NCBI GenBank assembly: GCA_902478605.1
Contig: CABSLQ010000035.1
Span: forward strand, 1 to 32,921
Reading direction: 5' to 3'
Origin: an uncultured Oscillospiraceae bacterium
GTDB lineage: Bacteria > Bacillota > Clostridia > Oscillospirales > Acutalibacteraceae
Length of the DNA stretch: 32,921 nucleotides
Under the pieces are notes generated by a model. It searched no databases. It was not told where the DNA came from and saw only the letters and a program-made list of their open reading frames with translations. Shown one piece after another: positions 1 through 6,959 of this stretch. Position 1 is the stretch's first letter; each line of letters starts with the position of its first letter. The position numbers were made by a program, and so were the translations under genes.

Positions 1-82
1 GTTTTTCTTTTGCCATGCGGGTTCCGGGGCTTTTTCAGGCCGAAAAAAGGCCGTTTGAACCGGGTTTGGTACAGAAAATCGA

Positions 83-111
83 TTGACAAGGAAAAGTCAA
101 CTGATTATACT
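83..111 (+). promoter_or_regulatory. Strong sigma-A-type promoter with overlapping inverted repeat
   Basis: TTGACA (83-88) and TATACT (106-111) are separated by 17 bp. The -35 box is also the left arm of TTGAC-N8-GTCAA (83-100), an inverted repeat inside the promoter that could be an operator. It fires rightward into the long leader of the truncated surface-protein gene at 573. The regulator is not in the window. Confidence 0.7.
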
Positions 112-572
112 GAAACTGCTTTAGGGAAGTTGCGGAATAAATTGGAAAAGAAAAACCGCTTTATGAAGCAGAAAAATCCAACTATTTACGCGCTGAGGGA
201 GAAAGCTGGAAACAACAGCGCCCTTCGGGACAAAGAAAGGCTTTTGAGATATGGGTCATCTCCATAGGACAAAGCCAAAAAAGAACAGGTAAAGCAGGCT
301 GCCTCAAAAAACTCCGGAAGGAGTATTTTTTCGGAGGTTTAGTTAGCTGTTGCTAACTTTGCGTAGGCGGCCTCCTGCACAAAAGGAATATACCGGGAGG
401 GCGAGTTCACAGCTCGGCCTCCTGACCAGAAACAATAGAAGGAGGAGCCCATGAGCCGTATCAAGGATTCGCCGTAGAAGCGGCAAAAATTTTTTCATTG
501 TTGGTTAGTGGATTCTAACCAAAAAGGTACGCTCCCACAAAGGGAAGAAAACGAAATGGAGGTAATCAAAAT
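112..572 (+). promoter_or_regulatory. Long structured 5' leader of the surface-protein gene
   Basis: About 460 bases lie between the promoter and the start codon at 573. Several hairpins can be drawn. ACTCC/GGAGT (311-324) has a GGAA loop, is preceded by five A and followed by ATTTTTT, and so looks like a weak attenuator. GTTAGC/GCTAAC pairs at 342-357. A 10-bp stem with one mismatch pairs 396-405 with 413-422. A perfect 8-bp stem pairs 501-508 with 515-522. GCAGG at about 289 can also pair with CCTGC at about 374 to enclose the first two hairpins. I do not recognise a known riboswitch consensus. A short ORF sits at 451-477. Confidence 0.45.
451..477 (+). CDS. Possible leader peptide (8 residues)
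   Basis: A strong ribosome binding site (GAAGGAGGAG) stands just before ATG at 451, which opens an 8-codon frame, MSRIKDSP, then TAG. It lies in the structured leader about 95 bases before the surface-protein start. It could be a regulatory upstream peptide, or the first codons of an ICE gene destroyed by a frameshift or deletion. Only the ribosome binding site and position support it. Confidence 0.3.
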   Translation: MSRIKDSP

Positions 573-899
573 ATGACAACGACAAAACAGTCGTGGCTTA
601 AACGGAGCCTGGCAGTCCTGCTGGCCGTGATGATGGTCATGAGCATGGGCGTTGCTAATGTGTTTGCCTTAACGACTTCCAAAGCGTCGTTGGCGGACGG
701 GACATACAAGGTTCCCTTTAGTTTTAACTATTACATGGACGGTACCTTGCGTGCCTTCACTTCGTACCACACCTGCGGATCAACCGTGTTTTTCGGCTTC
801 TGCTCCGCTTCTGCCGTGTCAGCCGGAGGAGCAGGATTCCCGTTCAGATCAGCTAACGGCACGATTTTCAGCATGGCACAGCGAATGCTGGCATTCTGA
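573..899 (+). pseudogene. Truncated cell-surface protein: signal peptide plus start of mature domain
   Basis: The frame has a good ribosome binding site (GGAGG) and a clear Sec signal peptide: KRSLAVLLAVMMVMSMG, then a VFA cleavage site near residue 32. It continues with LADGTYKVPFSF, which resembles the start of NEAT or Cna_B-type surface domains in ICE-borne adhesins. From about residue 56 onward (about base 740) the frame simply reads the opposite strand of the gene at 731-1348, so the remaining codons are not native. The gene is therefore broken by a rearrangement whose junction lies around 730-750. Promoter, leader and signal peptide are intact, so a short secreted fragment could still be made. 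It may be the missing 5' end of the adhesin at 5259-6959, which lies in the opposite orientation. That link is inference. Confidence 0.65.
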
Positions 900-1348
900 T
901 CGAATGTCACGTCGGCGTAATTGAAGTCGGCAACTCCGAAAATCTGAATTCTGCCGACGCCGCCCTTTGATACGATGCGTTCGGGAAATTCCTCACGCCA
1001 CTCCCATGTGGCGTCCGGATACACGGACTGAATATACGAGGAAATGCGGTAGTTCACATGCCTCAGCAGGACGGTTTCCGCCGGATCGGATAAATCCGGA
1101 ATCTCAAACTTCGTTTTTTCTTCCTGCGACTCGCACTGCTTTCGTATCCTGCGGGCCTTATAGCGGTATGCCTGCGCTTTGACATAGGGCACCATGAACC
1201 ATACGGCGGCCCAGATTCCCCACGCGGCGAAAGCGGCCGCAAAGAGCCATACCTGCAGCTGCCCACGGGCAAAAGCGGTTATGGCAAGCACCGATACAAT
1301 CAATACCGATACGCCCGACCAAAGAGATTTTTTGTCTTTCATCATCAT
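731..1348 (-). CDS. ICE-type membrane protein of unknown function (205 aa)
   Basis: A 205-residue protein. Two adjacent hydrophobic stretches near the N-terminus (about residues 9-25 and 30-52) look like a membrane hairpin. They are followed by a basic segment (VKAQAYRYKARRIRKQ) and a soluble C-terminal domain. I chose the ATG at 1348 because GAAAGGATGAACGA gives a ribosome binding site at proper spacing. A longer frame to 1399 would run into the terminator of the upstream ssb gene. It follows ssb on the same strand, as in conjugative-element gene runs. The last few codons (VPSM) coincide with the broken surface gene on the other strand, so the natural C-terminus is probably lost or altered. 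Function unknown. Confidence 0.7.
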   Translation of the reverse strand: MMMKDKKSLWSGVSVLIVSVLAITAFARGQLQVWLFAAAFAAWGIWAAVWFMVPYVKAQAYRYKARRIRKQCESQEEKTKFEIPDLSDPAETVLLRHVNYRISSYIQSVYPDATWEWREEFPERIVSKGGVGRIQIFGVADFNYADVTFDQNASIRCAMLKIVPLADLNGNPAPPADTAEAEQKPKNTVDPQVWYEVKARKVPSM

Positions 1349-1382
1349 TCGTTCATCCTTTCGTTCTAATTTTTCTGCAAAC

Positions 1383-1433
1383 AAAAAAAGAGGAACCATA
1401 TGCGTCCTTTCTCAAAACACATACGGTTCCTCT
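1383..1433 (-). terminator. Intrinsic terminator after ssb
   Basis: AGAGGAACC-rich arms (1421-1433 and 1390-1403) pair over about 13 bp with one mismatch. On the minus strand they are followed by a run of seven T (1389-1383). It lies 12 bases after the ssb stop codon and before the ribosome binding site of the membrane-protein gene. Confidence 0.8.
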
Positions 1434-1445
1434 ACGCACCGGTTG

Positions 1446-1844
1446 TCATCCCGGCAGGGGTTCTCTGTCTCCGTCAATTTCCGCAGATGCTGCGGTCAAT
1501 TTGGAGGGTGGTTGTTCCAACACATCTTTGTTTGCGACCGGGACAAAGCCCCAGTTATCCAGCAATATTTTCAACCGCTTGTCTGTGGTGCTCCCGTCTT
1601 TTCCGGTGAATATTTCCAGTTCCAGAGAACCGGACACCCAGATCAGGCTGCCTTTCTTTACGCAGGCCCGAATAAGCCTGTCGGCATCGCCGCCCATCGC
1701 GCAGATCTGAAAATACTGCGTTCTGCTGTGCCCTCTGCCGCCGATGTTCTCGGCGATATCGAAACGCACATAGGGATGCTGGTTTATACTGATCTTTCGT
1801 TCCAGATCAGCGGTTACCCGGCCAATCACATAGGTCTGTGCCAT
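1446..1844 (-). CDS. ssb: Single-stranded DNA-binding protein, ICE type (132 aa)
   Basis: An OB-fold SSB of 132 residues: YVIGRVTADLE at the N-terminus, VRFDIAENIGG, TQYFQICAMGGDADRL and GSLIWVSGSLELEIF are the typical strands and loops. It would coat single-stranded DNA during transfer or replication of the element. It lacks the acidic DDDIPF-like tip of housekeeping SSBs and ends EPLPG, which is common in mobile-element SSBs and suggests it does not recruit the usual chromosomal partners. The start at 1844 is fixed by AGAAAGGAGCGAG directly upstream. It has its own promoter and a long leader (1884-2077) and its own terminator. Confidence 0.88.
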   Translation of the reverse strand: MAQTYVIGRVTADLERKISINQHPYVRFDIAENIGGRGHSRTQYFQICAMGGDADRLIRACVKKGSLIWVSGSLELEIFTGKDGSTTDKRLKILLDNWGFVPVANKDVLEQPPSKLTAASAEIDGDREPLPG

Positions 1845-1883
1845 CTCGCTCCTTTCTGCCTTTCGGCCAAAATATCTATATAT

Positions 1884-1940
1884 AAAAAAGAGCCGGCACA
1901 CAGTTTCCGCCCATGAGGGCAAAACCGTACTGTCGGCACT
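1884..1940 (-). terminator. Attenuator-like hairpin in the ssb leader
   Basis: On the minus strand GTGCCGACAGT and the later ACTGTGTGCCGGC can pair around an inner GCCC/GGGC hairpin (1911-1920). The structure runs directly into CTCTTTTTT (1890-1884). It stands between the ssb promoter (2049-2077) and the ssb ribosome binding site, so it could act as an attenuator. The pairing is imperfect. Confidence 0.5.
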
Positions 1941-2038
1941 TTGCATACAAACTTGACAAACGTGTGCAATGTGGAGAACACCCCACGATACAAACCAACA
2001 AGGTCTGCAAATCCAAAAGGATCACGCACAAAAATCAA

Positions 2039-2077
2039 TTACAATACTATTGTAACACTATATCTTGTGTTTGTCAA
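2039..2077 (-). promoter_or_regulatory. ssb promoter with palindrome and NrdR-like box
   Basis: On the minus strand TTGACA (2077-2072), a 17-bp spacer and TACAAT (2054-2049) form a near-consensus promoter about 200 bases before ssb. A perfect 17-bp palindrome, TTACAATA-C-TATTGTAA (2039-2055), covers the -10 box. The adjoining 16 bases ACACTATATCTTGTGT (2055-2070) fill the spacer and differ at one position from the NrdR box consensus as I remember it (acaCwAtATaTwGtgt). So at least one and perhaps two repressors could block this promoter. Confidence 0.65.
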
Positions 2078-2158
2078 GTTTATAAAATCAATATATAGAT
2101 ATTTTGCATTTAATTTTCCTTTTAGGTAAACGGAATATGCTTTCAGGCAATAGCCCTA

Positions 2159-2788
2159 TCATCGGCTTTGCCCGATTAAGTAGGTTACCAGCTTGTGAAC
2201 TGTCGTAGCTGGATTGCTGGCGCGGGTCAGAATCTCTGTACCGTCCCGGCGGAGCTGCTCCGACCTTTTTTCAGCCCGTTTAACCGCTTCCTGTTGATGA
2301 GGCAAAAGATCAAAAAATACGTCCAGGCTTTTTTCGTAATTTTCCAGCCTTCCTCTTTCTTTGAGCAGGCGTATGGCTTCATCGGCGCCCTTCAGGTGGG
2401 CGTTGTGCTGAACAAAATGAAGCAGATACCAGTATTCAAAGCAGGGATTGGAAAAGGCGATGTCATAACCGGCCTGCTCTGCAAATACGGCTGCGTTTTT
2501 CAACGCTTCATCCGTGTTGTCATCGCAGTCGAAAACGCACCAGATTCGGTCGCCGTCTTTCGGATAGTAGGCGGCCGGCTTGAGCATATCCTTCGCATGA
2601 CGGACAAGGTGTTCTGCCGCCTTGTGCTTGGACGAAATAGGGACGATATCTACAAGGCAGTTTCGTGTGCGGAAATGCCTGAAATATTTGGTTTCCGTTT
2701 CTTTGCCCTCACAAATGATGTAGATGACCGGTCGGCGTTTCCGCCTGGCTGCTCTGTTGGGATTGTATTCTTTCCTCATTCCTGCCAT
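2159..2788 (-). CDS. rloB: RloB-family TOPRIM protein of an AbiL-like defence pair (209 aa)
   Basis: An RloB-like protein of the type found in AbiL/RloAB phage-defence pairs. Family marks: IICEGKETETKYF (E27 and the following acidic residues), VFDCDDN (D87, D89), the two metal-binding blocks of a TOPRIM-like nuclease core, and SNPCFEYWYLLHF (residues 113-125), a hallmark of RloB. The N-terminus is very basic (residues 5-19). The start overlaps the end of the ATPase gene by 13 bases and has its own GGAGG nine bases upstream, so the two are translated together. The family is thought to act as an effector controlled by the partner ATPase, causing abortive infection. The exact target is not evident here. 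Confidence 0.85.
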   Translation of the reverse strand: MAGMRKEYNPNRAARRKRRPVIYIICEGKETETKYFRHFRTRNCLVDIVPISSKHKAAEHLVRHAKDMLKPAAYYPKDGDRIWCVFDCDDNTDEALKNAAVFAEQAGYDIAFSNPCFEYWYLLHFVQHNAHLKGADEAIRLLKERGRLENYEKSLDVFFDLLPHQQEAVKRAEKRSEQLRRDGTEILTRASNPATTVHKLVTYLIGQSR

Positions 2789-3960
2789 AACCGGTCACCT
2801 CCAATAAACGGGATGGCTCCGAAGCGGCCCTGCAGATAGCCTTTACGAACATTTTCTCCCTTGCGCGGGGAGAAGGAGGCAAGAGAATACAGCTCCGTCG
2901 CAGCGGATTTGTCGTTCTTTTCCGCAAACCAGATTTGATCCCGGCGGAGGAAATCCAAATCCAGCAGGATAGCGTCATGCGTCGTAAAAAGAAGCTGCGC
3001 CCCGTTTGTGTTGACAGAACTGTCCTGTACCATCTCAATCAGCCTTCGTGTCAGCAGCGGATGCATACTGGCCTCGATTTCATCCACGACTAAAAGAGAG
3101 CCGCTGTCCAGCGCCTGCAGCCAGCCGCCGATCCGCGAAAAAAATCGCTGCGTACCGGAGGATTCCTGCTCCATCAGCAACTGGAAATATTCTGTATCGC
3201 CGCTTTCATTTTGAATACGGTGCGTAGTCGTGATGACCGTCTCATCCTTCTTTCCGCCAAGCGTCTTGATCGTCACATCGGAAATACCCAAATCAGCCAG
3301 CAGCAGTTCCTTCAGGATACGCGCTTTCCGCTCATCCCCCTTGGCGATTTCCGCGATGGTTTCTGCAGGGACGGACGGCTGATCCAGCATACCGGTCAGT
3401 TTTTCCAAAAACCACTTATAGGCGTTTTCCGTCTGCGGCAGGTTCCAGTCGTTGGAGGACACCAGATACAACTTGTTGTCCGGTGTCCGGTTGCTGAGCG
3501 TTGCCTGCTCAGAGACATTCTCCCGAAATTCATATTTTCCGTTTTCCCGGGAGAAAATCAGAGCTTCCCGGCCGTTGGGCCAATGATAAAGGTATTCGCT
3601 GTAAATCCTCTTTGCATCAAACGAAAAGCCGTATACATAGCGGATGGAATTGTAGATATACATTACTTCAAAGGAAGTCGGCTTCCCGTTTCCCGCAAAA
3701 GGCTCCCACGGAAGCTTCTGTCCCTTTGAGACCTTGGAAGCGCTGCCGCACACCATGTTCTGCACGGTGAGTAGGGCGTGCAAAACATTGCTTTTACCGG
3801 CTGCATTCGCTCCGTAAAGGGCAATGACCGGCAGCAGCGTCCGCTTCTCGTCAGGATGGAGCAGGCAGGCTTCCAGTGACTTGTCCTTGGATGCGGCAAA
3901 ACTGATAACGGCGTTTTCCTTAATGGAACGGTGATTTTCCACACTGAATTGTATAAGCAT
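2776..3960 (-). CDS. rloA: RloA-like AAA/SMC-type ATPase of the defence pair (394 aa)
   Basis: An ABC/SMC-like ATPase of the AAA_15/AAA_21 type found in RloA, AbiLi and OLD-like defence proteins. It opens with FSVENHRSIKENAVISF, the typical first strand. Walker A is GANAAGKSN (50-58), the signature-like loop is ESSGTQRFF (266-274), Walker B is LLVVDE (289-294) followed by IEASMHP (D-loop region), and FTTHD (325-329) supplies the H-switch. All ATPase motifs look intact. ATG 3960 is chosen because GGAGG lies nine bases upstream. The extra upstream codons would cross the promoter at 4006-4034. It likely senses infection and controls the RloB effector. That role is family knowledge, not visible in the sequence. 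Confidence 0.87.
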   Translation of the reverse strand: MLIQFSVENHRSIKENAVISFAASKDKSLEACLLHPDEKRTLLPVIALYGANAAGKSNVLHALLTVQNMVCGSASKVSKGQKLPWEPFAGNGKPTSFEVMYIYNSIRYVYGFSFDAKRIYSEYLYHWPNGREALIFSRENGKYEFRENVSEQATLSNRTPDNKLYLVSSNDWNLPQTENAYKWFLEKLTGMLDQPSVPAETIAEIAKGDERKARILKELLLADLGISDVTIKTLGGKKDETVITTTHRIQNESGDTEYFQLLMEQESSGTQRFFSRIGGWLQALDSGSLLVVDEIEASMHPLLTRRLIEMVQDSSVNTNGAQLLFTTHDAILLDLDFLRRDQIWFAEKNDKSAATELYSLASFSPRKGENVRKGYLQGRFGAIPFIGGDRLWQE

Positions 3961-4005
3961 AGGCAGATACCTCCCTTTAGACATAGTATATCGTATTCTG
4001 CCAGC

Positions 4006-4034
4006 ATTATAACACATAAATCTTGAGCAGTCAA
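4006..4034 (-). promoter_or_regulatory. Promoter of the rloAB cassette
   Basis: On the minus strand TTGACT (4034-4029), 17 bp and TATAAT (4011-4006). It lies about 45 bases before the ATPase start, in a very AT-rich gap (3961-4084). The defence pair is therefore its own transcription unit inside the ICE gene run. Confidence 0.8.
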
Positions 4035-4084
4035 TATTTATAACGATATTTTGAATAAAAAGTGCAAAATATAAAAATAAAATA

Positions 4085-4588
4085 TCAACCGTTCCTTTTT
4101 GAAAAGGGAATGTCAGACGATTTATCGCCTGCGGCTTCCAGTTCTCCCAGCTCTTCAAATCCCAAAAAACAGTCGGAGGAAAGGGCAGAGTCAAAATATT
4201 CGCTGCCCAGTGTCAGCCGCTGCGTTTTTTTGAAGTAGAACCGGTATCGAAAGCCGATCTGGATTTTGGAATGCTTGCCGAGCAGAAGGGCGGACTCGTT
4301 GCCTTCATCGTCCATGATCCGGATTTTTCGGTATTTACGCAAAGGTTTTGGGACGATGCCGACACAAGTGCCCTCCACGACCTCATATGTTTGCTTTATG
4401 ATAATACGGGAGATGATCCATGCCCTACAAAAGCTGAGAATACAGACGGCGGCGCTTAATAGCAGCGTCGTTTTGTCCTTTGCAAACAGGAAGATGGCAA
4501 GCCCGATCAAAAGGCAGGCGAAGCCCACCAGTATGGTCAGTATCAGCCGGCGCCTTAGCGGTGCCGGAGCGTTCAGGATTTTTTCCAT
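4085..4588 (-). CDS. Two-helix membrane protein of unknown function (167 aa)
   Basis: A 167-residue protein with two hydrophobic helices at about residues 15-33 and 40-57, followed by a cytoplasmic or extracellular domain of about 105 residues (YEVVEGTCVGIVPKPLRKYRKIRIMDDEGNE and a KIQIGFRYRFYFKK strand pattern) that looks like a small beta-barrel. Start: AAGGA precedes both GTG 4591 and ATG 4588; ATG at 4588 has the better spacing (8 bases). It sits between the defence cassette and the zinc-ribbon remnant on the same strand. Probably an ICE accessory gene. No function recognised. Confidence 0.65.
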   Translation of the reverse strand: MEKILNAPAPLRRRLILTILVGFACLLIGLAIFLFAKDKTTLLLSAAVCILSFCRAWIISRIIIKQTYEVVEGTCVGIVPKPLRKYRKIRIMDDEGNESALLLGKHSKIQIGFRYRFYFKKTQRLTLGSEYFDSALSSDCFLGFEELGELEAAGDKSSDIPFSKRNG

Positions 4589-4616
4589 CACTCAGATCCT
4601 TTCAAAAATGATTTGT

Positions 4617-4736
4617 TTACCGGTCGCAGATATATAAAAAACCGTCTGTTTTGGCCGCGTCGCCATAAACGGCACTGGACGGCCGCAGCGTAGCCTTTGC
4701 TCCGCAGTATGGGCAGCGGATTTGTACTTTTTTCGT
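4617..4736 (-). pseudogene. Zinc-ribbon protein remnant (DUF3268-like), ATG changed to ACG and 3' part missing
   Basis: On the minus strand a textbook ribosome binding site (AGGAGGTGAT, 4752-4743) is followed by ACG AAA AAA GTA CAA. The frame reads KKVQIRCPYCGAKATLRP, then AVYGDAAK, then YICDR and a stop, 38 residues after the ACG. CPYC gives one half of a zinc ribbon and the C of YICDR starts the second half. I recall related ICE proteins as starting MKKVQIRCP and continuing well past CDR, so the gene here appears to have lost its start codon (ATG to ACG) and most of its 3' part. ACG can be a very weak start, so some product is possible. No ATG, GTG or TTG is available in a sensible place; the GTG in this frame lies inside the ribosome binding site. 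Confidence 0.6.
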
Positions 4737-4769
4737 AGATATCACCTCCTGTACGGTTTCAATATGGGC

Positions 4770-5117
4770 TTAATACGTATTGGAAGCCTGGTTATTGTTT
4801 TTCTGAATGATCTGGAGAATGCCGCAGCGTCTCGGTGAGGTTGTATGCCAGAGAAGCCAGCTTCGATAAAGCTGTTCAAATGTGTATCCGCTCATTTCGC
4901 CGATGCATTCGTCTTTAGTAATGAATTCCCCGGTCTGACGGCAGAACGCCTCGACGGGATACAAAAGCGGCTGCCCGTCGGCATCGGCGGTCAGGAGATA
5001 GCCTGGACAGAGCTGCTCAGAAAACGGACACACGGAGCATTGTATAAATACGGCATTTCTCCAGTTGCCTTCGCAGGCATTGAGAAAGCGGTAGAGATAC
5101 TGACGGTTATATTGCAT
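4770..5117 (-). CDS. Small cysteine-containing ICE protein of unknown function (115 aa)
   Basis: 115 residues starting MQYNRQYLYRFLNACEG, chosen because GGAGG lies nine bases before ATG 5117. It has a Cys-rich middle (FIQCSVCPFSEQLCPGY, about residues 26-42, plus C61 and C73) that could bind a metal. It is rich in Tyr and Gln and carries no signal peptide. It is the gene immediately after the adhesin on the same strand, with an intrinsic terminator in between. Function not recognised. Confidence 0.6.
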   Translation of the reverse strand: MQYNRQYLYRFLNACEGNWRNAVFIQCSVCPFSEQLCPGYLLTADADGQPLLYPVEAFCRQTGEFITKDECIGEMSGYTFEQLYRSWLLWHTTSPRRCGILQIIQKNNNQASNTY

Positions 5118-5207
5118 GGCCTGATTCCTCCGGTTCAAAAAAATATGCCTGCATTCTTATTAAACAACTTTTTGCAGAAGATCCCCCCTGCAGGCAGTTT
5201 CAAGGGG

Positions 5208-5241
5208 AAAAAGGACCAGGGCATTGCGTCACACAATGCCC
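5208..5241 (-). terminator. Intrinsic terminator after the adhesin gene
   Basis: GGGCATTG (5219-5226) pairs perfectly with CAATGCCC (5234-5241) around a 7-base loop. On the minus strand it is followed, after a short gap, by TTTTT (5212-5208). It stands 18 bases past the adhesin stop codon. Confidence 0.7.
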
Positions 5242-5258
5242 CGGCACCTCTCATTTCC

Positions 5259-6959
5259 TTATTCGGCAGGAATCCGTTTTTTACGGTTTCGTATTACTAT
5301 GAGTATGATGGCGCCGAAAGAAGCGGAAGCTGCGCCGACCCATAACCAGATGTTGAAATCGTCTCCGGTTTTCGGCGGTTCTGTCGGCTCTTCCGGTTCC
5401 TCCGGCTGCTCCGGCGGTGTAGTCGGTTGGTTGATGAAGCCTACACCGGCTTCGTTTTCAATCACGACGACCTGGCCGGCCTCGCGGATTTCAAAGTAAT
5501 AGTAGCGGTCGTCCTTGATGAAGTTCTCCGGGCTGCGCTCCTCATAGAGAAAATATCCGTTATACTTCAGCCCATCCAGCCGGTAAACGCCTGTCTCGAT
5601 TTCCGCCATATGGCCTACAAAGGTATCGACGTCCTTGTCAAACACCTTATTGCCGTTGACGTCGAGATAAATTCCAAACAGCGCATCCGACAGCTTGTTG
5701 TCCGGATAATCCGCGTCCACCTTGGTTGTCTGGATCGAACCGGTAATCCACTTGTTGACCGCCTCGATTTCAATGCGCTGCGCCTGTTCGCTTATCGTCA
5801 CCCGGAACAGTTCGCCGGATAGGACGTATTGCGGCGGACAGGACAATTCCTTGATAACCCAGTCGCCGAAAGGCACGCCCAAAAAGGAAAATTCACCCGA
5901 GTCCCCGCTTTCATCGGTCATCAGTGCATTTTCCTCCGTAAACTCCGTCTCATCCGGCGCAAACAAACCGAACACGGCGCCGCTAACCCCTTCGCCATCC
6001 TCGTTTACCTTCAGGCCGTAGATGTCACCGCGGATCAATTCATTTACAATGGGCTCGCCGTCATTTACGCTGATGTGGACAACTGCTGTTTCCTGTCCCT
6101 GATAGGCAAATTCAACCGGATACTTTTCATCGGAAATAATGTAGTGGCTGTCGGTTGCGTACTCCTTGACATACAGCTTCGCGTCCACCGGCGTATCCGT
6201 CAGAAACGTCGCCTTTCCGTTGTCAGCACAGTAGATGATCTCCAGCAGTCCATCCGCCGGAATCACGCTGCCGTCCGCAGCGGTCAGATCCTCAGCAGCG
6301 TAAAGCCCCCAGGCAACGTGCCGGATTTCACCGTTCGTTCCGAGACCGAAGCACTCGTCCCGCTCCAGAATTTTTTGCAGGTCAATCTGCACCTTCTGCC
6401 GTTCGTTGGTGAAGTGTGCTTCCGCAGTTGTGATCTGCATATGCTGGCCCGCGTAATGCAGTGTAACGGTAATCGGTTCGGGATTGAGCACCATGCCGTA
6501 GGGAGCTTTTCGTTCAAAAATCTGGTAAGTGGATAAATACAGGGGCTCGCTGGTTGCCCAGCCGTCTGGGCCGGTGGTTAAGGTCGCCACCGTTTCGCCC
6601 GCGCTGTAACGAAGCACACCGCCGGAATAGACATCTTCCGTGGCGACAATATCATATTCGCCGCCGGCCAGACCGGCTTTGCTGTAAACCGGCTGATAGA
6701 TCATCGGGCTGTCCCCGCCGCCGGCAGTGGTGACGGAAGAAAACACCTCGCCGTCTTTGTAGAGAGAGATAGTGCCTTTCTGCGGCATATTCTCCTTTTC
6801 CACTATAACGACGGTCACGCCGTCCTGCTCACTGGAATCCTCCGGCAGAATATCGAAATAGACCGGCGTGGGGTCCAGAACATAAGGCTCGACTGTTTCT
6901 ACCTCGACAAGCGAATAGCCCTTGTCGTATATGATGTGGTATTTAATCCTCGGCCTCAC
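5259..6959 (-). pseudogene. 5'-truncated SpaA/Cna_B LPXTG-type adhesin fused to IS3 OrfB start (566 aa frame)
   Basis: The C-terminal part of a large cell-wall-anchored adhesin. It holds several SpaA/Cna_B-like beta-sandwich repeats, recognisable from GLYAAEDLTA, GAVFGLFAPDETEF and DALFGIYLDVNGNKVFD with following ERSPENF-type edges. Next come a Pro/Glu spacer (about residues 505-529), a PPKTGD sorting signal (529-533), a membrane helix and the basic tail RNRKKR, so it would be sortase-anchored. It has no signal peptide. The frame opens with GTG 6959 and RPRIKYHIIYD, which looks like the N-terminus of an IS3-family OrfB, and adhesin sequence starts around GYSLVEVE (about residue 14). The GTG overlaps the OrfA stop exactly as an OrfB start would. 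Intact adhesins of this type are usually much longer and begin with a signal peptide. If translated, the product would stay in the cytoplasm or be unstable. Confidence 0.75.

Noticed and set aside
10..267. An 85-codon plus-strand frame at the left edge
   Set aside because: It runs straight through the promoter at 83-111, has no ribosome binding site and resembles no protein. An internal ATG at 162 also lacks a ribosome binding site.
1349..1399. Longer N-terminus for the 205-residue membrane protein
   Set aside because: The extra codons lie in the terminator stem after ssb and the better ribosome binding site is in front of the ATG at 1348.
1845..1946. Longer N-terminus for SSB
   Set aside because: The SSB fold starts at MAQTYVIG with AAGGAG upstream; the extension crosses the attenuator-like hairpin.
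1949..1975. Plus-strand TTGACA as a rightward promoter
   Set aside because: No -10 box at 16-18 bases and no plus-strand gene follows.
3961..4194. Extension of the RloA-like ATPase by 78 codons
   Set aside because: It would cover the ATPase promoter and ribosome binding site, and the added sequence is not protein-like.
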